Source of the DNA: Streptosporangiaceae bacterium
GTDB taxonomy: Bacteria > Actinomycetota > Actinomycetes > Streptosporangiales > Streptosporangiaceae
DNA: 12,960 nt
Assembly (NCBI GenBank): GCA_030040475.1
Contig: JASHTQ010000214.1
Location: forward strand, 1 to 12,960
Direction of reading: 5' to 3'
The translations under genes were made by a program, and so were the position numbers. Under the pieces are notes generated by a model, which was given only the letters and a program-made list of their open reading frames with translations, had not been told where the DNA came from and did not search any database. Position 1 is the first letter of the stretch. Every line of letters starts with the position of its first letter. Below are positions 7,256-12,960 of this stretch, one piece after another.

Positions 7256-9127
7256 TCAGCCGCCCGCTATCCAGAGGGCGGTGATGTCGGGAGCACCGAT
7301 GTTCGGCGCGAAGATCGCCGTCGGGTACGTCTGGCCGTAGGACGAGATGCCCCTGATCCGCGAGCTCGAGTAGACCGCGGTGTCCTGGCTCATGATCGGC
7401 ACGATGGCCGCGTCCGACATGATCTGCTCGTCGGCCTGGTGCCAGAAGTTGCCGGCCGCGGTCAGCGAGGACGCGTTCTCCGCCTGGGTGATCAGCGAGT
7501 TGACGGTCGCGTTGTCGTAGCAGCCGTCGTTGACCGTGTTGACCACGCAGTTCGGGCCCTGGAACAGGGCCTGGATCACGGTGCGGCCGTTGTTGCCGAA
7601 CCAGTCGGGGAACCAGATGGCCTGGCCCAGGTCCCACTGGTTGGCCTTGTTGTTCTCCGGCGCGTTGCCCAGGTCCACGAAGATCGACGAGCCCGGCTCG
7701 GGCTTGCTGATCAGGTTGATCCCGCAGGGCGCGAGCGAGGCCTGGATCGCGGTGAAGATCCGGGTGTCGGAGGAGTCGTTCTCGTACATGTAGGTCAGGC
7801 TGAGGCCGTGCGGGTAGCCGGCCTTGGCCAGGTCGGCCTTGCACATCGCGATGTTGCCCTGGCCGCTGTCGTCGGGATACAGGTTGTAGTCCTCGTAGCC
7901 GACGTTGCCCGGCGGGATCACCGTGTTGGTGACCTGCGCGACGTCAGGCCCGCCGATGGCCTTCACCGCGGCCACCTTGTCCACGCCGTACTCGATCGCC
8001 TGCCTGACGAGCAGCTTGCCCGCGGCACCGCCCGAGTCCGGGCTGCGCAGGTTGAACACGATGTACGGGAACAGGTCCGAGTCCGGCCAGATCTGGAAGT
8101 TGGGCACCTTCGAGGCCACCAGGGACGGGATCGAGGCCGGGTTGATCGGGGTGTCGCTGTCGATCACGTCCTGGGTTCCCGCCTGCAGGTCGGACAGCTG
8201 GGTCTGCGCGGAGGTCACGCCGAGCGTGTCGATGATCTCGCTCACGTACTGGTGCCGCAGCGGGTCGGTGGACTGCTTCCACGCCGGGTTGCGCACCAGC
8301 GTGATCGACTTGCCCGGGATGTACGAGCTGATCTGGTACGGCCCGTCGGAGATCGTGTGCTGGTCAAGCTGCAGGCTGTTCGGCACGTAGGCGTCGTACT
8401 CCACCGGGCGGGCCGAGTCGAACGGCATCGCCATCATGTAGAGGAAGTCGCTGATCGCCGAGGTCAGCTTGAAGCTGATCGTCATCGAGTTCGGCGTGGT
8501 GATGCCGGTGATGTTGTGCGTGTTCTGGTAGTTGGCGATGTTCGCCGCGGTCGGCGCGTTCGACTTGATGGCGAAGAACGCGGTCTCGGCGTTGCAGTAC
8601 GCCTCCATGCCGACGATCGCCGCGTAGAAGTACGTCGGGTTGCCGACCGGGCTGACCGGGTTGCAGAACGCCTTGAACTCCCGCAGGAAGTCCTGCGAGG
8701 TCACCTGGCGCGCCGGGGTGGTGTTCCAGTCCACGCCGGGCCTGATGTGGAACGTGTAGAGCGTCCCGTTGTCGGTCACGCCGCCGTTCGCGACCGTCGG
8801 GACCACGGTCGCGACGTCCGCCACCGGCGTGGTGTCGGTCTTCCAGCCTGCGCTGGAGGTCGTCGGGGCCGGCACGGTCGGGTACTGCACGAGTTGCCTG
8901 GCGTAGGCGCGCTCGAGCTGGTAGTCCACCGTGTAGTAGGCAGGCACGGTGTCGATATGGTCCGGGCCGGAGGCGGAGACAATGTGCAGGATCCCGCCGG
9001 ACTGCGGTGTGGTGGAACTGGTGGCCGCCGGCGTGCTGCTCTTAGGCGACGAGCTGCACGCGGCGAGTGTCGCCGCGGCCAGCACGGCCGCGGACAGCAC
9101 CACGAAGCGCTTAGGCGCACTGGTCAT
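7256..9127 (-). CDS. Family-5 solute-binding lipoprotein, copy 1 (peptide/nickel/opine type)
   Basis: Extracellular ligand-binding subunit for the importer, 623 residues. I choose the ATG at 9127 (MTSAPKRF). AAGGA is then ten bases upstream, whereas the ATG two codons earlier would have only four. The signal peptide (KRFVVLSAAVLAAATLAAC) has a lipobox ending at Cys24, the lipid anchor, followed by a Ser/Thr-rich linker to about residue 43. The body shows the SBP_bac_5 pattern: GGILHIVSASGPDHIDTV near the start, ISDGPYQISSYIPGKSITLVRNPAW (259-283) and KLLVRQAIEYGVDK (371-384). The usual family length is around 500-600, so it is slightly long. It is nearly the same as the protein encoded just upstream, so the two arose by duplication. 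The ligand is probably a peptide but is not shown by sequence. Confidence 0.95.
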   Translation of the reverse strand: MTSAPKRFVVLSAAVLAAATLAACSSSPKSSTPAATSSTTPQSGGILHIVSASGPDHIDTVPAYYTVDYQLERAYARQLVQYPTVPAPTTSSAGWKTDTTPVADVATVVPTVANGGVTDNGTLYTFHIRPGVDWNTTPARQVTSQDFLREFKAFCNPVSPVGNPTYFYAAIVGMEAYCNAETAFFAIKSNAPTAANIANYQNTHNITGITTPNSMTISFKLTSAISDFLYMMAMPFDSARPVEYDAYVPNSLQLDQHTISDGPYQISSYIPGKSITLVRNPAWKQSTDPLRHQYVSEIIDTLGVTSAQTQLSDLQAGTQDVIDSDTPINPASIPSLVASKVPNFQIWPDSDLFPYIVFNLRSPDSGGAAGKLLVRQAIEYGVDKVAAVKAIGGPDVAQVTNTVIPPGNVGYEDYNLYPDDSGQGNIAMCKADLAKAGYPHGLSLTYMYENDSSDTRIFTAIQASLAPCGINLISKPEPGSSIFVDLGNAPENNKANQWDLGQAIWFPDWFGNNGRTVIQALFQGPNCVVNTVNDGCYDNATVNSLITQAENASSLTAAGNFWHQADEQIMSDAAIVPIMSQDTAVYSSSRIRGISSYGQTYPTAIFAPNIGAPDITALWIAGG

Positions 9128-9137
9128 GGGCATGTTT

Positions 9138-9142
9138 TCCTT
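9138..9142 (-). promoter_or_regulatory. Ribosome-binding site of binding-protein copy 1
   Basis: AAGGA on the - strand, ten bases from the ATG at 9127 and only four from the ATG at 9133. Comparison with copy 2, where the distances are eight and two, favours the downstream ATG in both genes. Confidence 0.7.
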
Positions 9143-9199
9143 TGTCGCGAACTCAGCTGAGAACGAGGCAGCCGTCCGGCCCCCGGTCTCATCGGTCAC

Positions 9200-9207
9200 T
9201 GCCTATC
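9200..9207 (-). promoter_or_regulatory. Short block shared by both binding-protein upstream regions (copy 1)
   Basis: TGCCTATC on the + strand (GATAGGCA on the - strand) lies 72 bases before the start and is also present upstream of copy 2 at 11335-11342. Its - strand form could be a -10-like element, but I see no convincing -35 at the right distance. Treat it as a candidate promoter part only. Confidence 0.35.
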
Positions 9208-9231
9208 TGGAGATTGTGCGTTGCGGTCCCC

Positions 9232-9270
9232 GAAATCCAGACCAAAACCATCGTCGTGGCTCGATTGTGA
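9232..9270 (-). promoter_or_regulatory. Conserved upstream block of binding-protein copy 1, candidate operator/promoter
   Basis: This stretch begins GAAATCCAG and ends with the 16-base CGTGGCTCGATTGTGA. It recurs upstream of copy 2 at 11370-11407 with a one-base length change and a variable middle. The surrounding non-coding sequence is much less alike, so the block looks retained for a purpose. It lies about 105-145 bases before the start codon, a plausible place for a regulator site common to both genes. Confidence 0.5.
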
Positions 9271-9314
9271 TGGAAAACGTCCTGGGTTTGTCACTACGCG
9301 GACACGGTGGTCAC

Positions 9315-9358
9315 GCTCCGTGGTGGCCGAGCAGGTCGGCACTCGGCCACCACGGAGC
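9315..9358 (-). terminator. Strong hairpin terminator after binding-protein copy 2
   Basis: Arms at 9315-9331 and 9342-9358 pair perfectly over 17 bases (GCTCCGTGGTGGCCGAG and its complement) with a ten-base loop. On the - strand the hairpin begins four bases after the stop of copy 2. No U-tract follows, as in many actinomycete terminators. It should separate the two binding-protein genes into distinct transcripts or stabilise the upstream one. Confidence 0.85.
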
Positions 9359-9362
9359 ACTG

Positions 9363-11216
9363 TCAGGAGCCTGCCAGCCAGACGTTGGTGATGTCGGCCT
9401 CGCCGATGTTCGGAGCCCAGATGGCGGTCGGGTAACCGCCGGTGCCCCGGACCCTCGAGCTCGCGTACTCCGGGAAGTTCTGGCTCATGATCGGCACGAT
9501 GGCCGCGTCCGACATGATCTGCTCGTCGGCCTGGTGCCAGAGGCTGCCGGCCGCGGTCAGCGAGCTCGCGCCCTCGGCCTGGGTGATCAGCGAGTTGACG
9601 GTCGCGTTGTCGTAGCAGCCGTCGTTGACCGTGTTGATCACGCAGTTCGGGCCCTGGAACAGGGCCTGGATCACGGTGCGGCCGTTGTTGCCGAACCAGT
9701 CGGGCACCCACGCCGCCTGGCCGAGGTCCCACTGGTTGGGCTTGTTGTTCTCCGGCGCGTTGCCCAGGTCCACGAAGAACGACGAGCCCGGCTCCGGCTT
9801 GCTGATCAGGTTGATCCCGCAGGGCGCGAGCGAGGCCTGGATCGCGGTGAAGATCCGGGTGTCGGAGGAGTCGTTCTGGTACTCGTAGGTCAGGCTGACG
9901 CCGTGCGGGTAGCCGGCCTTGGCCAGGTCCGCCTTGCACATCGCGATGTTGCCCTGCCCGCCGTTGTCCGGGTACAGGTTGTAGTCCTCGTAGCCGAGGT
10001 TGCCCGGCGGGATCACCGTGTTGATGACCTGCGCGACGGACGGACCGCCGATGGCCTTCACCGCGGCCACCTTGTCCACTCCGTACTCGATCGCCTGGCG
10101 GACGAGCAGCTTGCCCGCCGCGCCGTTGGCGTCCGGGCTGCGCAGGTTGAACACGATGTACGGGTACGTGGTCGACCAGGGCCAGATGTGGAAGTTGGTG
10201 TCACCGGAGGCAATCAGCGACGGGATCGACGACGGGTTGAGCGGCGTGTCCATCGGCAGGTCCTCGGTGCCCGCCTCCATGTCCGACAGCTGGGTCTGGG
10301 CCGAGGTCACGCCCTCTGTCACCACGATGCTGGCGACGTAGTCATGCCGGAGCGGGTCGGTGGACTGCTTCCACGCCGGGTTGCGCTCCAGCGTGATCGA
10401 CTTGCCCGGGATGTACGAGGTGATCTGGTACGGCCCGTCGGACAGCGTGTGCTGGTCAAGCTGCAGGCTGTTCGGCACGTAGCTGTCGTATTCCACCGGC
10501 CGGGCCGAGTCGAACGGCATTGCCATCATGTTCAGGAAGTCGGTAATCGCCGAGTTGAGCTTGAAGCTGATCGTCATCGAGTTCGGCGTGGTGATCCCCG
10601 AGATGTTGTGCGTGTTCTGGTAATTCGCGATATTCGCCGCGGTCGGCGCGTTCGACTTGACGGCGAAGAACGCGGTCTCCGCGTTGCAGTAGGCCTGCAT
10701 GCCGGCGATCGCGGAATAGAAGTACGTCGGGTTGCCGACCGGGCTGACCGGGTTGCAGAACGCCTTGAACTCCCGCAGGAAGTCCTGCGAGGTCACCTGG
10801 CGGACCGGGGTCGAGTCCCAGTCGACGCCCGGCTTGATGTGGAACGTGTAGACCGTCCCGTTGTCGGTCACGCCGCAGTTCGCGACCGTCGGGACCACGG
10901 TGGCCACGTCCGCCACCGGCGTCGTGTCCTCCTTCCACCCCGCGCTCGAGGTGCTGGTGTACGGCACGCTCGGGTACTGCACGAGCTGCCTGGTGTAGGC
11001 GCGCTCGAGCATGTAGTCCGCCGTGTAGTAGGCGGGCACGGTGTCGATATGGTCCGGGCCGGCGGCGGCGACGATGTGCAGCGTCCCGCCGTACTGCGGC
11101 GCCGTCGAACTGCTGGCCGCGGGCGCACTGCTCTTTGACGAGCTGCACGCGGCGAGCCCCGCCGCGGCGAGCACGGCCGCGGACAGCACAACGAAGCGCT
11201 TAGGCGCACTGGTCAT
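9363..11216 (-). CDS. Family-5 solute-binding lipoprotein, copy 2
   Basis: Paralogue of the protein encoded downstream, 617 residues from the ATG at 11216; AAGGA is eight bases upstream. The signal peptide and lipobox (AGLAAC, Cys24) are the same as in copy 1. Most of the body is identical residue for residue, including ETAFFA, KSNAPTAANIANYQNTHNI, the DGPYQI and PGKSITLERNPAW region, and KPEPGSS. Differences cluster in four places: around 293-301, 318-350, the motif AAWVPDW in place of AIWFPDW, and the C-terminal 40 residues. Copy 2 also has an extra cysteine at 114, where copy 1 has glycine. The frame stays open far upstream (to about 11978), but that part is the shadow of the neighbouring gene. 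The pattern suggests two ligand preferences feeding one transporter, which is inference. Confidence 0.95.
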   Translation of the reverse strand: MTSAPKRFVVLSAAVLAAAGLAACSSSKSSAPAASSSTAPQYGGTLHIVAAAGPDHIDTVPAYYTADYMLERAYTRQLVQYPSVPYTSTSSAGWKEDTTPVADVATVVPTVANCGVTDNGTVYTFHIKPGVDWDSTPVRQVTSQDFLREFKAFCNPVSPVGNPTYFYSAIAGMQAYCNAETAFFAVKSNAPTAANIANYQNTHNISGITTPNSMTISFKLNSAITDFLNMMAMPFDSARPVEYDSYVPNSLQLDQHTLSDGPYQITSYIPGKSITLERNPAWKQSTDPLRHDYVASIVVTEGVTSAQTQLSDMEAGTEDLPMDTPLNPSSIPSLIASGDTNFHIWPWSTTYPYIVFNLRSPDANGAAGKLLVRQAIEYGVDKVAAVKAIGGPSVAQVINTVIPPGNLGYEDYNLYPDNGGQGNIAMCKADLAKAGYPHGVSLTYEYQNDSSDTRIFTAIQASLAPCGINLISKPEPGSSFFVDLGNAPENNKPNQWDLGQAAWVPDWFGNNGRTVIQALFQGPNCVINTVNDGCYDNATVNSLITQAEGASSLTAAGSLWHQADEQIMSDAAIVPIMSQNFPEYASSRVRGTGGYPTAIWAPNIGEADITNVWLAGS

Positions 11217-11224
11217 GGGCATGT

Positions 11225-11229
11225 TCCTT
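11225..11229 (-). promoter_or_regulatory. Ribosome-binding site of binding-protein copy 2
   Basis: AAGGA on the - strand, eight bases from the ATG at 11216 but only two from the in-frame ATG at 11222. This spacing decides for 11216. Confidence 0.75.
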
Positions 11230-11334
11230 TGTCGCGAACTCAGGCGAGACCAGGCCGGCAACCGGCGCCGCCCCCCGGGGGAAAGCACGCACCAGCAAAG
11301 GCGACCGTTCAGTGGGCACGATCTCGGCAGTCGA

Positions 11335-11342
11335 TGCCTATC
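11335..11342 (-). promoter_or_regulatory. Short block shared by both binding-protein upstream regions (copy 2)
   Basis: TGCCTATC, the same block as at 9200-9207, here 118 bases before the start codon. Its distance from the longer conserved block is 27 bases, against 24 in copy 1, so the two blocks keep nearly the same relative placement. Confidence 0.35.
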
Positions 11343-11369
11343 CTGACCAGCCTGCGCACGCCCCCACTG

Positions 11370-11407
11370 GAAATCCAGGCCAAAGCCCAGACGTGGCTCG
11401 ATTGTGA
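11370..11407 (-). promoter_or_regulatory. Conserved upstream block of binding-protein copy 2, candidate operator/promoter
   Basis: Counterpart of 9232-9270. GAAATCCAG (11370-11378) and CGTGGCTCGATTGTGA (11392-11407) are identical to copy 1, with a CCAAA motif between them. It starts directly after the T-run of the candidate terminator of the upstream gene, so it sits at the beginning of a new transcription unit. Confidence 0.5.
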
Positions 11408-11409
11408 CT

Positions 11410-11445
11410 AAAAAAGGTCTCTCCCCGTCATGGACGCTCACGACC
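11410..11445 (-). terminator. Candidate intrinsic terminator after the three-helix membrane protein gene
   Basis: On the - strand, GGTC...CGTC-CAT-GACG...GACC forms a short two-part stem, directly followed by six T residues (A-run at 11410-11415 on the + strand). The stem is interrupted by internal loops, so it is weaker than the other hairpins here. The T-run is rare in this GC-rich window and it lies 32 bases after the gene stop. Confidence 0.4.
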
Positions 11446-11476
11446 AGGAAACCACGGTCGCGGACGGCGAGTGCGG

Positions 11477-12019
11477 TCAGGTGATGCCGTGGCGGCGCAG
11501 GATGTCGGCCACGTCGCCGAACTCGTCGTCGTCGCCGGCGTCGGCTTTCTTGCCCTTGCGCGCCTTGGCTGGCTGCGGTGCCGGCCTGGCGGGCTGAGCC
11601 GCCGTCGGGGCGGGCCTGGTGGCCAGCTGAGCGCCCGTCGCGGCCGGGAGCGGCTGCTGTGCGCTGCTCGCCGCGGTGACGCCCTGCTTGCGCTCGCCGC
11701 CCCTGACCCGGCGCCGCCGCAGCGGGCCGGACACGACGAAGAGCAACGCGGCCACGCCGGTCACCGCGATCCCCGACCATACCTTGGTGGAGAAGACGAA
11801 GCCGGACGCGAAGTCGCCGATGGCCACCCCGATCTTGAAGAGCATCTCCACCGAGCCGGTCAGGTACGCGGCAAGCGGCAGCAGGGACCAGGCCGCCCCG
11901 CGCAGGCCGGAGCCGACGCCGCGGCGACGCAGCACTAGGTAGCTCAGCACCAGGCCCACTCCGGTCAGTCCCGCGCACAGCGGCAGCCAGAGCCAGGAGA
12001 GCTGGTGGTAGGTGGACAT
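11477..12019 (-). CDS. Small three-helix membrane protein with conserved acidic C-terminal motif, function unknown
   Basis: A 180-residue protein. The ATG at 12019 is preceded by GGGAGG at a six-base distance. Three hydrophobic segments are visible at about 9-30, 43-62 and 83-98, followed by a basic stretch RRRRVRGGERK (101-111), which suggests a cytoplasmic C-terminal tail. The tail is a low-complexity Ala/Pro/Gln/Lys linker (115-160) ending in DDDEFGDVADILRRHGI (163-179). That short amphipathic end after a variable linker looks like a docking peptide. I cannot assign a function. It starts 46 bases after the phosphatase stop on the same strand, so it is probably in the metH transcript. Confidence 0.8.
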   Translation of the reverse strand: MSTYHQLSWLWLPLCAGLTGVGLVLSYLVLRRRGVGSGLRGAAWSLLPLAAYLTGSVEMLFKIGVAIGDFASGFVFSTKVWSGIAVTGVAALLFVVSGPLRRRRVRGGERKQGVTAASSAQQPLPAATGAQLATRPAPTAAQPARPAPQPAKARKGKKADAGDDDEFGDVADILRRHGIT

Positions 12020-12065
12020 GTGCGCCTCCCGGGTGTCCCTGGTAGCAGTTTAGGTCGTAATCGGC

Positions 12066-12761
12066 CTACCCGGCGCTGGTGCTGTCCCCCGTATTTGCCT
12101 GCGGCCGCACGTACGGTCCGTCCGGGCCGACGGCGAGATCGAGCAGCGAGGACACCACGATCCGGCCCGGCGCCGGGTCGATCGGCAGCAGCGACGGCAC
12201 CGCGATCACCCGGCACCCGGCCGCCTGCGCCGAGGCCACGCCGCTGGCCGAGTCCTCGAGCGCGAAGCACTGGCCGGGATCGATGCCGACCAGCTTGGCC
12301 GCGAGCAGGTACGGTTCCGGGTCGGGCTTGGTGGCGCCGACGTCCTCCGCGCAGACCCGTACGTCGAACCGCATGCCGGTGGCCGCGAGCACCGCGTCCA
12401 TGAAGCGCCGCTCGGACGACGTGACGAGCGCGTACGGCAGGCCCGCCGCCGCGACCGCCGCGAGCAGCTCACGCGCGCCAGGCCGGACAGGCACGCCGCC
12501 GCGGCGGACCCGCTCGCAGATGTCGGACATCAGCCACTCGCCGACCACCTCGGCCGGCACGGGCCTGGCCGCCTTGGCGAGAAAGTACCGCACCGTCCGC
12601 GCCAGGCTGCCGCCGAGCAGCTGGACCTGGTCCTCCTCCGTCCAGCTGGCCCCCAGCCTGGCCATGACCGCCGTCTCCGACTGCAGCCACAGCGGCTCGG
12701 AGTCGATCAGCAGCCCGTCCATGTCGAACAGAACCGCCGTGGCGGGTGTGGGGTCAGACAC
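12066..12761 (-). CDS. HAD-superfamily phosphatase (beta-phosphoglucomutase-like subclass)
   Basis: A 231-residue soluble hydrolase with all four HAD motifs. Motif I is FDMDG (12-16), with the nucleophile Asp13 and acid/base Asp15. Motif II is VTSS (113-116), motif III is Lys145 in GATKPDPEPYLLAA, and motif IV is ALEDSASGV (167-175). A helical cap domain lies between motifs I and II (about 20-95), which places it in the subfamily I phosphatase/phosphoglucomutase-like group. The substrate is likely a small phosphorylated metabolite, but cannot be read from sequence. The GTG at 12761 is chosen because it gives VSDPTPATAVLFDMDG, with the nucleophile at the usual distance. The upstream part of the frame lies inside metH. 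The gene overlaps the metH end by eight bases, so translation is coupled. Confidence 0.92.
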   Translation of the reverse strand: MSDPTPATAVLFDMDGLLIDSEPLWLQSETAVMARLGASWTEEDQVQLLGGSLARTVRYFLAKAARPVPAEVVGEWLMSDICERVRRGGVPVRPGARELLAAVAAAGLPYALVTSSERRFMDAVLAATGMRFDVRVCAEDVGATKPDPEPYLLAAKLVGIDPGQCFALEDSASGVASAQAAGCRVIAVPSLLPIDPAPGRIVVSSLLDLAVGPDGPYVRPQANTGDSTSAG

Positions 12762-12960
12762 TAAAGTACTTTGCCTCGGGGTGGTGCACGACGATGGCAT
12801 CGGTGGATTGCTCCGGGTGCAGCTGCATCTCCTCGGACAGCTCGACGCCGATCCTCGACGGTTCGAGCAGCCGCATCACTTTCGCGCGGTCGGCGAGGTC
12901 CGGGCAGGCCGGGTAGCCGAACGAGTACCTGGCGCCCCGGTAGTCCACCCGGAAGAAGCC
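12754..12960 (-). CDS. metH: Cobalamin-dependent methionine synthase, C-terminal end (gene runs off the window)
   Basis: The last 68 residues of MetH, entering at the right edge and reading GFFRVDYRGARYSFGYPACPDL and onward. MetH transfers a methyl group from methyltetrahydrofolate through cobalamin to homocysteine. This piece belongs to the C-terminal AdoMet-binding activation domain used to reactivate oxidised cobalamin. The diagnostic parts are GYPACPD, the RIGVELSEEMQLHPEQSTDA stretch and the terminal HHPEAKYFSV, which is the usual actinobacterial MetH ending. The catalytic, folate and cobalamin domains lie outside the window. The stop at 12756-12754 lies inside the start of the HAD gene. 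Confidence 0.93.
   Translation of the reverse strand, partial: GFFRVDYRGARYSFGYPACPDLADRAKVMRLLEPSRIGVELSEEMQLHPEQSTDAIVVHHPEAKYFSV

Noticed and set aside
7124..9160. 678-residue open frame on the + strand opposite binding-protein copy 1
   Set aside because: Composition is Arg/Val/Gly/His-rich with no recognisable domain, and it mirrors the codon bias of the real - strand lipoprotein gene. The same kind of frame appears opposite copy 2, as expected for an antisense shadow.
9315..9358. Could the 17-base inverted repeat be a transposon end or CRISPR-like repeat?
   Set aside because: It occurs once, has no target duplication or nearby transposase, and sits four bases after a stop codon, so a terminator explains it.
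8949..11138. 729-residue open frame on the + strand opposite binding-protein copy 2
   Set aside because: Antisense shadow of the duplicated gene. Its resemblance to the other long + strand frame comes from the duplication, not from a repeat protein.
11217..11978. Possible N-terminal fusion extending binding-protein copy 2 upstream
   Set aside because: The long open frame passes through the non-coding region and the shadow of the membrane-protein gene. A complete signal peptide and ribosome-binding site mark the true start at 11216.

Overview
This is a GC-rich window with strong G/C preference at third codon positions and GTG and TTG starts. Together with lipobox-type lipoproteins and DrrAB-like exporters, this fits an actinomycete (Actinomycetota). 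I cannot name the genus. Most of the window is ordinary metabolic and transport coding sequence. I see no CRISPR array, insertion sequence, phage gene, tRNA or rRNA.

Left part, + strand (1-1827). The window opens inside a DrrA-like ABC exporter ATPase, cut at its Walker B motif. Its ABC-2 type permease partner (DrrB-like) follows, and the pair would form a drug, lipid or polyketide-type exporter. Directly downstream is a short reading frame with a lipoprotein signal peptide. Its sensible continuation lies in another frame, so it looks like a frameshifted lipoprotein gene.

Convergent junction (1828-2131). Transcription from the two sides meets here. The stretch holds a dense cluster of inverted repeats, probably a two-way terminator, and a short protein-like fragment that may be a gene relic.

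Right part, all - strand (2132-12960), read from high to low coordinates. First comes the C-terminal end of cobalamin-dependent methionine synthase (metH). It is translationally coupled to a HAD-family phosphatase, and a small three-helix membrane protein follows. Next are two tandem, highly similar solute-binding lipoproteins of the family-5 (peptide/nickel/opine) type. Then comes a tightly overlapping transporter operon in the order ATPase (DppD type), ATPase (DppF type), permease (DppC type), permease (DppB type), with a PH-domain membrane protein at the end. The binding proteins would capture a ligand, probably a peptide, outside the membrane. DppB and DppC would form the channel, and the two ATPases would power uptake.

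The points most worth a second look are the duplicated binding proteins, which differ in a few clustered patches, and the non-coding block conserved upstream of both. Others are the nested palindromes at the convergent junction, a nine-arginine tail on the DppC-type permease and a tandem decapeptide at the end of the DppD-type ATPase. I find no clear sign of a wholly new system.
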